From: UBA12079 sp964608745
Lineage (GTDB): Bacteria; Patescibacteriota; Minisyncoccia; Phycocordibacterales; UBA12079
Direction of reading: 5' to 3'
Length of the DNA stretch: 35,152 nucleotides
Assembly (NCBI GenBank): GCA_964608745.1
Contig: CAZSPC010000009.1
Location: forward strand, 1-35,152
In this document: positions 1-8,088 of the stretch, one piece after another
Layout of the letters: every line of letters begins with the position of its first letter
Position numbering within the stretch: position 1 is the stretch's first letter
Made by a program: the position numbers and the translations under genes
The notes under the pieces: generated by a model
Told to the model about the DNA's origin: nothing
What the model saw: the letters and a program-made list of their open reading frames with translations, nothing else
Databases searched by the model: none

Positions 1-27
1 AGCACTCCGAGAGGAGTGCTTTTATTG
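1..27 (+). terminator. Rho-independent terminator for a gene left of the window
   Basis: An 8-bp perfect stem (AGCACTCC, positions 1-8, with GGAGTGCT, 13-20) closes a GAGA tetraloop and is followed by TTTTATT. The T tail points right, so it would end a plus-strand gene lying before the window. It could also act on secD transcripts if a T run lies further left, which cannot be seen. Confidence 0.6.
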
Positions 28-66
28 TATCATGGGGTTTTGTAATTTAGAGTTATTTACTTTGAG

Positions 67-1413
67 TTATTTACCTATCCCGCTACCAAACAAAAACTTT
101 CCAATCTTTCCTTCCTTTTGTGGTGCAACAGCAAGTAACAAAGTTCTTGTTACAGTCAATGCTGTAAACATACTGATCGCAACACCGATTCCAAATGTCA
201 AAGCAAACCCTTCGACAAGTGATGTTCCGAACCAGAACAAAATAATTGCGGTAATGATGCTCGAGATATTTGAGTCTCGAATTGAAAGCCAAGCTCTTGA
301 AAAACCTTCTGCCACAGAACCCTCAATATCTCTTTCCCCCATCAATTCTTCTTTTATTCTTTCAAATACCAATACATTTGCATCAACCGCCATACCAATT
401 GAGAGAATAAATCCAGCAATACCAGCAGATGTTAAGGTAACCGGAATCACTTTAAACAAGGCCAACATAACAGCCACATAAAAAGACAATGCCAAAACTG
501 CCAATAACCCAGGTAATCGATACCAAATAATTAAAAATAGTGCCACTAAAATCAATCCGTAAATTCCAGCAACAACACCCCTATTCAAAACATCTTCGCC
601 GAGAGAAGCACCAATAGTTTGGGTAGAAATTAATTCAATCGGAACAGGTAAAGCACCGTAATTCAAATCGCGAACCAATGTTTTGGCTTCATCAGGAGTA
701 AATCCTCCAGAAATTTCGGCTTTTCCGTCTCTAATTTCAGTTCGAACAACAGGAGTTGTGATTGGTTGTCCGTCTAGATAAATAGCAATAATTTTTCCAA
801 GATTTTCTTTGGTTAATTCGGCAAACATTTTCTTACCCTCACTATCAAAAGCAAGTAAAACAACTGGCTCGCCTGTTGTTGGATCAAAGCCTAATTGAGA
901 TTTACCCAAATAACGACCAGTCAAACCTGTGCTTTCAAAAGGGTCTTCCAAACTAAGGCTCAGTATTTCCTCAGAAGTTTCTCCTTCAAATACTTTTTGT
1001 CTTGCTTCTAAAATTTCCCCCGTTCGCCCATCCAATCTTTCTTTTCTAAATTCAAGTAAAGGAGTTTGTCCAATCATAGTAACCGCCTGATTTATATCAG
1101 TTACCCCAGGTAACTCAACAATTAAACGATTATCTGTTGATGTTTGCTCAACCTGAACTAACGGTTCAGCTACACCAAAAAGGTTAGTTCGTCTTTCAAT
1201 GACATCACGCAAAGCATCCAATGACTCTTTGATTTCTCCTTTCTCAATATTAGAAACATCAGCACTATAAACCAAATGAGTACCACCAGCTAAATCCAAA
1301 CCTAACTTAAACGGAAATCTAGATTCCCCATCAATTTGAGAATCATAGTTAAAATAACCGATAGCTCCACCGATTAAAATCAGTAATATTGCAAAAATTC
1401 TTGTTTTTAACAT
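67..1413 (-). CDS. secD: Protein translocase subunit SecD
   Basis: SecD is the membrane subunit that, with SecF, uses the proton gradient to pull proteins out of the SecYEG channel. The 448-residue protein starts with one membrane helix (about residues 7-22). It continues with the SecD signature FKLGLDLAGGTHLVY, a periplasmic P1 region, and a C-terminal block of five membrane helices beginning near residue 275 with the usual GASLGED entry. The DANVLVFERIKEE motif in helix 4-5 is typical of SecD/SecF. The length is short for SecD but normal for reduced genomes. No Shine-Dalgarno precedes the ATG; a TATTAT box lies 7 bases upstream (1421-1426), so the mRNA may be leaderless. secF would be expected next on the minus strand, but the first 66 bases of the window contain no start for it. 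Confidence 0.96.
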   Translation of the reverse strand: MLKTRIFAILLILIGGAIGYFNYDSQIDGESRFPFKLGLDLAGGTHLVYSADVSNIEKGEIKESLDALRDVIERRTNLFGVAEPLVQVEQTSTDNRLIVELPGVTDINQAVTMIGQTPLLEFRKERLDGRTGEILEARQKVFEGETSEEILSLSLEDPFESTGLTGRYLGKSQLGFDPTTGEPVVLLAFDSEGKKMFAELTKENLGKIIAIYLDGQPITTPVVRTEIRDGKAEISGGFTPDEAKTLVRDLNYGALPVPIELISTQTIGASLGEDVLNRGVVAGIYGLILVALFLIIWYRLPGLLAVLALSFYVAVMLALFKVIPVTLTSAGIAGFILSIGMAVDANVLVFERIKEELMGERDIEGSVAEGFSRAWLSIRDSNISSIITAIILFWFGTSLVEGFALTFGIGVAISMFTALTVTRTLLLAVAPQKEGKIGKFLFGSGIGK

Positions 1414-1420
1414 TGTGAAT

Positions 1421-1426
1421 ATAATA
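1421..1426 (-). promoter_or_regulatory. -10 box of secD (leaderless-type)
   Basis: TATTAT on the minus strand ends 7 bases before the secD ATG, so transcription would start at or next to the start codon. No Shine-Dalgarno is present. No clear -35 was found. Confidence 0.4.
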
Positions 1427-1494
1427 TATTAAGTAAGGGGGATAAGCAAATGAGATTAGTTTTTAGTTGATAGTTTTTAGTTTTTAGAAAACAA

Positions 1495-1522
1495 TTGACA
1501 ATAATGAGCATCTTATGATAAC
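1495..1522 (+). promoter_or_regulatory. Promoter of the 173-aa orphan gene
   Basis: A perfect -35 TTGACA (1495-1500) is followed 16 bases later by GATAAC (1517-1522, 4 of 6 consensus bases). The predicted transcript would have a leader of about 40 bases carrying AAGGAG at 1555-1560, 7 bases before the ATG. Confidence 0.5.
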
Positions 1523-1567
1523 TTAACTATTAGAATTTAGGTTAAATTTCAACCAAGGAGAAATAAA

Positions 1568-2089
1568 ATGAGTGAAAAAAGTGGATGTCGTCCAAAAACA
1601 GGCAAACTTCTTGTAGGAGGTTGTTTTTATGCCCACACCGGGTATGGCATAAAAAAAAGTTGGTTGGCAAAAGAAAATCCAAATGAATATCTTTTTTCAA
1701 AAGATGACTTCTCTGACAAAAAAGGGTCTTTTGGCGAAAGATTTATATTACCAGCCATGGAAGAAAAATTACCGTCAATCTTTATTGACTTACCGATGGC
1801 CAAAGACAATGGTGTAATAAAACAAACTCAAGGAATCACAATCTTGTTCCTGCCCGAAGAAGAAAAATGGAGCAACGCAAGATATATTTGTATGATTCCA
1901 TGGACAATCATGATGGTAATCGAGAATGGCCAAGAAGAATGGCGTAGATGGGATAGGAAATGGTTTTTATCATTGTTAGAAAAAGAACTTATCAAAAGAA
2001 AACAAGAAGTTGATGAAGTAGAGGAAGAGTTTTTGAGAAAGAAATATTCACTTGACAAACTCTACCAAATAATCGAAGACTGTCAATAA
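1568..2089 (+). CDS. Hypothetical protein, 173 aa, C-terminal coiled coil
   Basis: I do not recognise this soluble protein. It has no signal peptide or membrane segment. It begins with a small Cys/Gly-rich stretch (SGCRPKTGK, GGCF), has a central Trp/Met-rich hydrophobic core (ICMIPWTIMMVI), and ends in a highly charged helix (about residues 130-173, KELIKRKQEVDEVEEEFLRKK) likely to form a coiled coil. The start is set by an ideal Shine-Dalgarno. It stands alone between its own TTGACA promoter and its own strong terminator, so it is a single-gene transcription unit, divergent from secD. Its layout matches the other short orphan genes here (at 3787, 5686, 11887, 17736 and 20122). Confidence 0.75.
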   Translation: MSEKSGCRPKTGKLLVGGCFYAHTGYGIKKSWLAKENPNEYLFSKDDFSDKKGSFGERFILPAMEEKLPSIFIDLPMAKDNGVIKQTQGITILFLPEEEKWSNARYICMIPWTIMMVIENGQEEWRRWDRKWFLSLLEKELIKRKQEVDEVEEEFLRKKYSLDKLYQIIEDCQ

Positions 2090-2094
2090 TTCCC

Positions 2095-2135
2095 AAAAAC
2101 CACTGATATCTTTATAGCAGTGGTTTTTATTTATT
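2095..2135 (+). terminator. Terminator of the 173-aa gene
   Basis: An 11-bp perfect stem, AAAAACCACTG (2095-2105) with CAGTGGTTTTT (2118-2128), is followed by ATTTATTTC. It begins 5 bases after the stop codon. Confidence 0.8.
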
Positions 2136-2196
2136 TCAAAAGAAAATATTTATTCCAAAAAAATACAAAATTTTAATAACTCACAACCAAATAAAC

Positions 2197-2335
2197 TACC
2201 CCGCAGCAGAGCTGTTCCCTCACTACGCTCCGCTTCGTATCGGCGGGGTATTTAGGAACTCCGTTCTGGGTTATCTTGAAAACCTACGGTTTTCAAACTT
2301 TCCCTTAGCGGATACCCCGATGCAGAGCATCGGGG
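2197..2335. repeat. Two palindromes in the convergent intergenic region
   Basis: TACCCCGC (2197-2204) pairs with GCGGGGTA (2243-2250) around a loop containing ACTACGCTCCGCTTCG. A second hairpin has CCCCGATGC (2315-2323) paired with GCATCGGGG (2327-2335) over an AGA loop. Neither has a T tail. They lie between convergent genes, so they may still stop transcription, but they look more like members of the palindromic repeats found throughout the window. Nothing coding is visible in 2136-2351. Confidence 0.6.
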
Positions 2336-2351
2336 AATTGGTGATTAAATT

Positions 2352-3692
2352 CTACCCGACGTCCTTTCTGAACAACAACGCCTTCACTGTCTTCAAAGCA
2401 ATTTTCAAATCCAATAAAAGTGAGTGGTGCTTGATATAAAATAGGTCATAAGAAAGTTTTTGCTTGGTATTTTCAATATCAGTTCCGTGATGAGGTGCAT
2501 TTTTGTGATAAATCTGTGCCCATCCAGAAAGTCCTGGTTTATGTAAATGCCGGATATTGTAATAAGAAATTTCCTGACTATATTTTTTAACCAACTCAGG
2601 CAATTCAGGTCTGGGACCAATCAAAGACTGTTGACCAGTAAATATCCCCCAAAGTTGTGGTAGCTCATCAATACTTGTTTTTCTTAAAATTTTTCCAACC
2701 CTCGTAACTTCCTTACTATGATCTTCATTCAAATCAAACTTATCAGCCGTCATACTCCTAAATTTTGTTATTTTTATTTTTCTACCACCTCTCCCTATTC
2801 TATCCTGTGAAATAAATATTGATCCACCGTCTTCTATTTTTATGGCAATATAAACAAATGGATAAAAAATGAGTGATACTACCAACAACACAAAAGATAT
2901 AATAATATCCATTACTCTTTTTAACGCATCATAAAATAAGTGTGACGACTTGGAAATATTTTCCAAAAACCAATCATACTGTATCAAAGCCAACGGAATT
3001 CTACCAAAAATATCTTCGTAAACATCATGGATACTCATAAACTTAACCCCAGAAAACATCAGGTTATAAAAAGAAGGAAGTATAGGACGAACCCTCTCAT
3101 CTTTTAAATCAACGATAACCACCGCCACATTTTCACTATAAATTAAATCAGATAAGTCTCTCTGAAAATCTAAGCTATCAACTGTATCTAAATTAATAGC
3201 AGAAATTAAATTAAGGTTGTACCAAGAATTAAATTTAAGTGCTTTTTTGATTTCATTCATTTCATCACGGCTTCCAACCAACAAAGCGTTGGCCTTTTTT
3301 CTTACACCCACCGTCGGTGCAACATAACCTCTCCAAAATACAACTAAAATAAATGAAATTAGTAAGTAAATTACAATATTTGTTTTAGGTGTAATTCCAA
3401 AAATTGGAACAAAATAAAAGAATGCAGAGGTTATTATCGCATTTATTATCTGAACGCTAAAAAGACTTGAAAAAAGCTTTCTTTTAATAACCAAAGTCCT
3501 TTTTTCATAAAGCCCAGCAATAAAAAACACTATTGACCAAAGAATAAACAAGAAGGCAAAAGGCCCTAAGTGTTTAAGAAAAATATCAGAGCTTGGTACT
3601 TCAAAATACCGAATAGCTAGCATCAGCCACAGAGAAAAAATAAATACCAATATATCTCCTGCAAATAGGAGGAGTGATTCTTTTCGATTCAT
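2352..3692 (-). CDS. Undecaprenyl-phosphate sugar-1-phosphate transferase (polyisoprenyl-phosphate hexose-1-phosphate transferase family)
   Basis: This membrane enzyme transfers a sugar-1-phosphate from a nucleotide sugar to undecaprenyl phosphate, the first step of an exopolysaccharide or surface glycan. The N-terminal half has four membrane helices (about residues 8-115) and a nucleotide-binding-like middle. A fifth helix near 265-290 precedes the catalytic domain, which carries DRIGRGG, TKFRSM, the REL-type segment LRKTSIDELPQLW, the GPRPELPE motif and GLSGWAQ. The 446-residue length fits the WbaP/WcaJ type. The listed ATG is preferred over an in-frame TTG two codons upstream because a TAGAAT box (3700-3705) sits 7 bases before it and there is no Shine-Dalgarno. 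The sugar specificity cannot be read from the sequence. Confidence 0.93.
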   Translation of the reverse strand: MNRKESLLLFAGDILVFIFSLWLMLAIRYFEVPSSDIFLKHLGPFAFLFILWSIVFFIAGLYEKRTLVIKRKLFSSLFSVQIINAIITSAFFYFVPIFGITPKTNIVIYLLISFILVVFWRGYVAPTVGVRKKANALLVGSRDEMNEIKKALKFNSWYNLNLISAINLDTVDSLDFQRDLSDLIYSENVAVVIVDLKDERVRPILPSFYNLMFSGVKFMSIHDVYEDIFGRIPLALIQYDWFLENISKSSHLFYDALKRVMDIIISFVLLVVSLIFYPFVYIAIKIEDGGSIFISQDRIGRGGRKIKITKFRSMTADKFDLNEDHSKEVTRVGKILRKTSIDELPQLWGIFTGQQSLIGPRPELPELVKKYSQEISYYNIRHLHKPGLSGWAQIYHKNAPHHGTDIENTKQKLSYDLFYIKHHSLLLDLKIALKTVKALLFRKDVG

Positions 3693-3715
3693 ATACAAAA
3701 TTCTAGCAGAATTTT

Positions 3716-3753
3716 GAAGATTTAAGAAGTAAGATTTAAGATTTAAGAAAAAA
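3716..3753. repeat. Short direct repeats (AAGATTTAAGA)
   Basis: Imperfect tandem copies of AAGATTTAAGA lie just upstream of the sugar transferase start. They are low-complexity and no function is evident. Confidence 0.5.
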
Positions 3754-3786
3754 CACCCGCCTCAAATGAGGCGGGGTACAATGGGA

Positions 3787-4122
3787 TTAAAAGAGTTTTG
3801 GCTGGTAAGGTCGCCTTTTGTCCACCCTTGCAGACTTTTTGGCTTCCTTTTTACGATCCATCCTCTGCATGTTTTGGTCAAACAAATCATGCATCTGAAA
3901 AAGAATTTCCTGGAATAAATGTTTGGGTAACTTTTTTCCAGAAATTTTTTCGAAAAACAATCGACTTCTGCCAAGACTTGGCTGACAATGATAATAAGGA
4001 TCAGCACAGCGAACAAATCGTGTACTTCTCCTTACCTCACCATCCTGCCAAATTACCTGACAAGCTTTTTGCCCCGGATATTTTTTGTAAGGGACAAGAG
4101 ATAAGGATATGATTTTTGTCAT
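3787..4122 (-). CDS. Hypothetical basic protein, 111 aa
   Basis: I do not recognise this protein. It is small, basic and soluble, with a Cys pair in RCADPYYHC near the middle and a Lys/Arg-rich C-terminus (MDRKKEAKKSARVDKRRPYQPKLF) that could contact nucleic acid; that role is inference. The start is well supported by GGAGG (4128-4132) a few bases before ATG and by a promoter with perfect TTGACA and TATAAT boxes. It is divergent from the GT4 gene at 4241, and its promoter lies within the 118 bases between the two starts. A longer frame on the same strand (3762-4016) is a shadow. Confidence 0.7.
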   Translation of the reverse strand: MTKIISLSLVPYKKYPGQKACQVIWQDGEVRRSTRFVRCADPYYHCQPSLGRSRLFFEKISGKKLPKHLFQEILFQMHDLFDQNMQRMDRKKEAKKSARVDKRRPYQPKLF

Positions 4123-4173
4123 ATCATCCTCCTTTTTTATATAAATGGAAAAATCATTTATTTTCTGACTAAA

Positions 4174-4201
4174 ATTATATCAAACTTATATAAAATGTCA
4201 A
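4174..4201 (-). promoter_or_regulatory. Full-consensus sigma70-type promoter of the 111-aa gene
   Basis: Read on the minus strand, TTGACA (4196-4201), a 16-base spacer and TATAAT (4174-4179) match both consensus boxes perfectly. It is the strongest promoter seen in the window. Confidence 0.75.
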
Positions 4202-4226
4202 TGTATTAACTTTTGCCTTTTATTTT

Positions 4227-4232
4227 TATAAC
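4227..4232 (+). promoter_or_regulatory. -10 box of the GT4 gene (leaderless-type)
   Basis: TATAAC lies 8 bases before the ATG at 4241 and no Shine-Dalgarno is present, so the transcript probably starts at or within a base or two of the start codon. Confidence 0.4.
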
Positions 4233-4240
4233 ATAAACAT

Positions 4241-5380
4241 ATGTCTAAACAAAAAATAATCTATATAGTTACCAGATCAAACTGGGGTGGAGCTCAGCGG
4301 TATGTTTTTGATTTGGCTACGGCAAAAGAAAATCGGGAAAATGAAATAATTGTTGCTCATGGTGGAGCAGGTCTTATGTCCGAAAAATTAGATGGTGAAG
4401 AAATAAGAAGAATTAGAATTGAGGAGTTGGATCGAGATATTAGTATATTTGATGAACTCAAAGTTGTGAAAAGGATGATTGATATTTTCTATCAAGAAAA
4501 ACCGGATATAGTTCATTTAAATAGTTCAAAAGTAGGTGGACTTGGGGCAGTTGCTGGTAGAATTGCAGGAGTGAAAAATATAATTTTCACTGTTCATGGA
4601 TTACCACATAACGAAGACAGGCCGGCTTGGCAAAAATTGATTATCAAAGGAATTACCTATTTCACAATGCTTCTCTCTCACAAAAATATTATTATTTCCA
4701 AAAGAGAATTAGAACAAATCAAAGATTGGTTTTGGATAAAGAAAAAAATAGAGTTCATTCATAACGGAATACACGATATCGATTTTCTTGATAAACAAGA
4801 GGCACGAGAAATTTTGCAAGATAAATTAAAAATCGAAGACATTGATAATTGTTTGTGGATTGGAACGATTTCTGAATTAACTAAAAATAAAGGTTTGAAA
4901 TATGCCATAAAAGCCATTAATAAATTAGTAAAAAATATGGGCAACAAATGGAATGGTATTTTTATGATTATCGGAAGTGGTGAAGATAGGGGTTATCTAG
5001 AACATTTAATCGAAAAATATAATTTAGAAAACCGTGTTTATCTTACTGGTTTCATCGAGGATGCTTCTACATATTTAAAAGCTTTTGATATTTTTCTTTT
5101 GTCTTCTGTTAAAGAAGGACTACCCTATGTTCTCCTTGAATCAGGTCTAGCAGAAAATGCTGTTGTTTCAACTGATGTTGGTGGAATAAGAGAAATAGTA
5201 GATGATATGGATACAGGGGTTCTTATTAGATCAAAAGATAAAAAAGAGATATCAAACGCTTTAAGTTTTTATATTAAAAGTGAAAAACACCGAGATGAAT
5301 TTGGTAAAAAATTAAGAGAGAAAATTCTAAAAGAATTCAATGTCGAAAAAATGATAGAAAAAACTCTCAAACTTTACTAA
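4241..5380 (+). CDS. Family GT4 glycosyltransferase
   Basis: This is a cytosolic or membrane-associated glycosyltransferase of the GT-B fold that adds a sugar from a nucleotide donor to a growing glycan. The 379-residue protein has the N-terminal acceptor domain (TRSNWGGAQRYVFDLA; HLNSSKVGGLGAVAGR; FTVHG) and the C-terminal donor domain. The latter shows IGSGEDRGYLE, VYLTGF, the EGLPYVLLE version of the E-x7-E motif, and STDVGGIREIV. The family is secure; donor and acceptor are not known. It lies beside the sugar transferase at 2352, so both probably serve the same surface glycan although on opposite strands. No Shine-Dalgarno. Confidence 0.93.
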   Translation: MSKQKIIYIVTRSNWGGAQRYVFDLATAKENRENEIIVAHGGAGLMSEKLDGEEIRRIRIEELDRDISIFDELKVVKRMIDIFYQEKPDIVHLNSSKVGGLGAVAGRIAGVKNIIFTVHGLPHNEDRPAWQKLIIKGITYFTMLLSHKNIIISKRELEQIKDWFWIKKKIEFIHNGIHDIDFLDKQEAREILQDKLKIEDIDNCLWIGTISELTKNKGLKYAIKAINKLVKNMGNKWNGIFMIIGSGEDRGYLEHLIEKYNLENRVYLTGFIEDASTYLKAFDIFLLSSVKEGLPYVLLESGLAENAVVSTDVGGIREIVDDMDTGVLIRSKDKKEISNALSFYIKSEKHRDEFGKKLREKILKEFNVEKMIEKTLKLY

Positions 5381-5385
5381 AAAAT

Positions 5386-5412
5386 GAAAAAATTCGCTTT
5401 GCGATTTTTTTA
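5386..5412 (+). terminator. Terminator of the GT4 gene
   Basis: A run of A residues with TCGC pairs with GCGA followed by seven T residues across a TTT loop, directly after the stop codon. Confidence 0.6.
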
Positions 5413-5485
5413 TTAACGACGTAGAGCGAGAACAATAGAAAAACAAACGAAGTGAAGTTTTTCTATTGTCGAGCCGAGGAGTTAA
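5413..5485. repeat. Long hairpin with AACGAAGTGAA-type loop; AT-rich remainder empty
   Basis: A 13-bp perfect stem, ACAATAGAAAAAC (5432-5444) with GTTTTTCTATTGT (5457-5469), closes a 12-base loop. Outer TTAAC/GTTAA (5413-5417, 5481-5485) also pair. The flanks contain GAGCGAG/CGAGCCGAGG, similar to the loops of other palindromes in the window. From here to the next terminator at about 5613 I see only AT-rich DNA without a gene. Confidence 0.65.
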
Positions 5486-5612
5486 TATATAAAAGATTGT
5501 ATAATTCCTTCGTTCGGATTGAATAAAAATAAATAAAAAATATTTTTTTTAATTTATTTTTATTAATCCTCACTTGAAATTATAAGACGAAGTGCTTTTA
5601 TTTGACTTATAT

Positions 5613-5647
5613 AAAAAATCCCTTGGATGCATTACACACCCAAGGGA
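5613..5647 (-). terminator. Terminator of the 214-aa orphan gene
   Basis: On the minus strand TCCCTTGG (5640-5647) pairs with CCAAGGGA (5619-5626) and is followed by six T residues (5613-5618). A second hairpin (AGTGTCT 5659-5665, AGACACT 5681-5687) overlaps the stop codon just before it. Confidence 0.85.
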
Positions 5648-5685
5648 CAAAGAGTCAAAGTGTCTTAGGATTTAGTACTTAGACA

Positions 5686-6330
5686 CTAAGATTCAAGTTG
5701 CGGAACGACCAGCCACAAACGCCCCCCACCACGCCACACACGGCCGTAACCAAACCAGCACACACTCGCCTCGAGCTCACCGGCATTCTGGAAGACAATC
5801 GCGACGAGAGGCTCTTTCAATCCTTCAACTTTGAAAGGAAAGAAGGTTGAATAGCCTTTCGGATGCAGTTTATCTCGGTGGTTTTTGACAAAGTCGATAA
5901 TCTGACCTTGCTCCCAACAAAGATCATCGATATTACCGAGAGAACCAAACATCTGTTTGAAAATTGCTTTTTTCTGCAACTCATATACTTCAGCCAGTGT
6001 TGGTTCAGTTGCGTTGCCACTCGGCTTATTTGTTCCCCACTTTTGAAAATTAGGATCCAAGTAGCCAGGGAAAACCTCATTAGCCTCAGCAATTGTTTCT
6101 TGACCGGTTGTTGCTCCGACCAAGATTTCTTCGTCTGGGTAAAGGCGGTGGAGAATTTGTGCATTAGAAACAATCATGTCTCCTTTTGCCAAACCTTCAC
6201 GAGTTTTTTTCGACTGGTTTAGCCACCATTCCACCTGTTCAATAGTTAAGTTGCCTCCCAACAACTTAGACATCATGTCTTTTTGTAAACCAGCCAATTT
6301 GGCCGCATCTACGCCGATGTTTTTACTCAT
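5686..6330 (-). CDS. Hypothetical protein, 214 aa, Trp/Gly-rich C-terminus
   Basis: I do not recognise this soluble protein. It has no signal peptide. The N-terminal third is helical (AAKLAGLQKDMMSKLLGGNLTIEQVEWWLN), with a leucine- and tryptophan-rich pattern. The C-terminus is rich in aromatics and glycine (CWFGYGRVWRGGGRLWLVVPQ), resembling a small beta domain. The start at 6330 is chosen over an upstream in-frame start because GGAGG lies 6-10 bases before this ATG. It has its own promoter candidate and double-hairpin terminator, so it is a single-gene unit. Base composition is richer in G+C than the neighbours (for example 5700-5780), a possible sign of transfer. Confidence 0.75.
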   Translation of the reverse strand: MSKNIGVDAAKLAGLQKDMMSKLLGGNLTIEQVEWWLNQSKKTREGLAKGDMIVSNAQILHRLYPDEEILVGATTGQETIAEANEVFPGYLDPNFQKWGTNKPSGNATEPTLAEVYELQKKAIFKQMFGSLGNIDDLCWEQGQIIDFVKNHRDKLHPKGYSTFFPFKVEGLKEPLVAIVFQNAGELEASVCWFGYGRVWRGGGRLWLVVPQLES

Positions 6331-6413
6331 CGTTTTTCCTCCATTTCTTTTTTCAATATTGTCCCCGCTCTTGCACTCCACAAAAACTTTACAAAGAACA
6401 AATTATATTATGT

Positions 6414-6442
6414 ATATTATGAAATAATTTAATTTTTGTCAA
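6414..6442 (-). promoter_or_regulatory. Candidate promoter of the 214-aa gene
   Basis: On the minus strand TTGACA (6437-6442) is followed by a 17-base spacer and TAATAT (6414-6419, 4 of 6). The -35 overlaps the first palindrome of the 6439-6588 cluster. Confidence 0.45.
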
Positions 6443-6588
6443 TGGCTCATGCGTAGCCATTGAAAACGGTTTCGTTGAGCCATAATTTAATTACCATTAA
6501 ATGACCTATCGGTCATTTAGTGGTAAGGAAAAAACGGCTTTGTTAAGCGATTTAAAAGGCTCACGATGTGAGCCTTTTAAATCGCTTA
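6439..6588. repeat. Cluster of three palindromes downstream of gatB
   Basis: First: TCAATGGCT (6439-6447) with AGCCATTGA (6455-6463); its left part can instead pair with TGAGCCAT (6475-6482). Second: TTACCATTAAATGACC (6491-6506) with GGTCATTTAGTGGTAA (6511-6526), one wobble. Third: a perfect 21-bp stem, arms 6544-6564 and 6568-6588, loop GAT. None has a downstream T run on the gatB strand. The first shares its arms with the palindrome inside enolase (13358-13384). Confidence 0.8.
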
Positions 6589-6602
6589 GATTATACCTTT
6601 TT

Positions 6603-8021
6603 TTACTTACTTAATTCTTCTTTTAAAATCTCTCCCAACATTTTTGGATTAGCTGATCCTTTGGCTTCTTGCATTGCCTGCCCTATCAAAAATCCAAAAA
6701 CAGCTTCTTTTCCTGACTTATAATCCTCAACAACTTGTGGATTATCATCGATTACCTTTTCAACTATTTCTTTTAGCTCTCCTTCATCATTTGTTTGTAT
6801 AAAATTATTTTTTTCAGCAATTTCTAGTGCACTTCCTCCCCCTTCGAACATAATTTTCAAAGTATCTTTTGCTCCCCGAGAAGAAAGTTTATCTTCACTA
6901 ACAAGATTAATAAGCTCAACAAAATTTTTCACATCCACGCCACCCAAACCTTCTCTGTCATCATTTTTTTTCAAGCCAGCTAGGTCAGATGTAATATAAT
7001 TTGATGCAAGTTTAATCAATTCTTTGTCTTTTAGATCTTCAGCAACTTCTCCAAACAAGAAATCGTACAAATTATCTCCAACATAATGTTCAGCATCTTC
7101 TTCTTTAATTCCGTATACATCCATATATCTTTGTCTTTTTTCCCAAGGCAATTCCGGTAATTCTTTTTCGAGAACTTTCCTATCAAATTCAGGGATCTCA
7201 CTTAGTTTTAATTTTGGTAAATCAGGATCTGGAAAATATCGATAATCTTCTGAGCCCTCTTTTAATCTCTGAGAAAAAGTTGTTTGTTTATTCTCATCCC
7301 AACCTCTTGTTTCTTGAACAATTTCTCCTTCTTCTTCCAATTCTTTTATTTGTCTTTTGATTTCATAATCAATTGCTTTTTCAACCACCTTGAAAGAGTT
7401 TAGATTTTTCACTTCAACTTTTGTGCCAAACTCATCATTATCACTAATAGAAATATTTGCCTCAATCCGCATCTCTCCTTTTTCCATATTTGCATCTCCT
7501 ACTCCCAAATATCGCAAAAGAAGTTGTAACTCTTTCGCAAATTTTCCTGCTTGTTCTGCATTTTCAATCACTGGTTCTGTTACCAGTTCCATCAGAGGAA
7601 TTCCTGCTCGGTTAAAATCAACCAATGAATGTCCGGCGTCATCATGAGTAGATTTTGCAGTATCTTCTTCTAAATGAACCCGGGTAATTTTAACCCCAGC
7701 TAATTCACCACCAGAAACTAATGGATATTTATACTGACTTATCTGATAACCTTTTGGAATATCAGGATAAAAATAGTTTTTTCGATCAAATTCAGTAAAA
7801 TCAGCCAATTCTCCATTCAAAGCAACCCCAACTTTCAAGACAGATTTAACTGCTTCTTTGTTTATCACAGGCAAAGTACCCGGATGTGCCATACACACCG
7901 GACAAATATTTATATTTGGCTTGGTTTCGTCTGGATCGTTCTTTGAATCACAAAACATTTTTGTCTTTGTCTTTAATTCGGCGTGAATTTCCAAACCAAT
8001 TGTAGGTTTATATTTATCCAT
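6603..8021 (-). CDS. gatB: Aspartyl/glutamyl-tRNA(Asn/Gln) amidotransferase subunit B
   Basis: GatB is the tRNA-binding and kinase subunit of GatCAB, which converts Glu-tRNA(Gln) to Gln-tRNA(Gln), and Asp-tRNA(Asn) where needed. The start TIGLEIHAELKT and the following MFC...ICPVCMAHPGTLPV with paired cysteines are typical of the cradle domain. FDRKNYFYPDIPKGYQISQY, ANMEKGEMRIEANIS and DYRYFPDPDLP also fit the family. The C-terminal helical YqeY-like domain (about residues 325-472) is present, ending in GFLIGQAMQEAKGSANPKMLGEILK. The length of 472 is normal. gatA and gatC are not in the window. There is no Shine-Dalgarno before the ATG. Confidence 0.97.
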   Translation of the reverse strand: MDKYKPTIGLEIHAELKTKTKMFCDSKNDPDETKPNINICPVCMAHPGTLPVINKEAVKSVLKVGVALNGELADFTEFDRKNYFYPDIPKGYQISQYKYPLVSGGELAGVKITRVHLEEDTAKSTHDDAGHSLVDFNRAGIPLMELVTEPVIENAEQAGKFAKELQLLLRYLGVGDANMEKGEMRIEANISISDNDEFGTKVEVKNLNSFKVVEKAIDYEIKRQIKELEEEGEIVQETRGWDENKQTTFSQRLKEGSEDYRYFPDPDLPKLKLSEIPEFDRKVLEKELPELPWEKRQRYMDVYGIKEEDAEHYVGDNLYDFLFGEVAEDLKDKELIKLASNYITSDLAGLKKNDDREGLGGVDVKNFVELINLVSEDKLSSRGAKDTLKIMFEGGGSALEIAEKNNFIQTNDEGELKEIVEKVIDDNPQVVEDYKSGKEAVFGFLIGQAMQEAKGSANPKMLGEILKEELSK

Positions 8022-8066
8022 AACGATATCAATAATAACATATCAATTAACATTGCTCTACAAAAA

Positions 8067-8087
8067 GTGGGGTACCAGGTACCCCAC
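8067..8087. repeat. REP palindrome, left of RAYT
   Basis: A 21-base perfect palindrome, GTGGGGTACC, central A, GGTACCCCAC, one base beyond the stop codon of the transposase gene. It is the inverted-orientation partner of the copy at 8786 (central T). Confidence 0.9.
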
Positions 8088-8088
8088 T

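Noticed and set aside
1460..1490. TTTTTAG tandem repeats before the 173-aa gene as a regulatory array
   Set aside because: They are low-complexity and irregular, and the recognisable promoter lies after them.
3762..4016. 84-aa frame overlapping the 111-aa gene
   Set aside because: It lacks a ribosome-binding site and lies in another frame of a gene with a strong Shine-Dalgarno and full-consensus promoter.
6544..6588. Simple terminator of gatB
   Set aside because: The 21-bp stem is perfect but no T run follows it on the gatB strand, so it is listed as a palindrome rather than a terminator.
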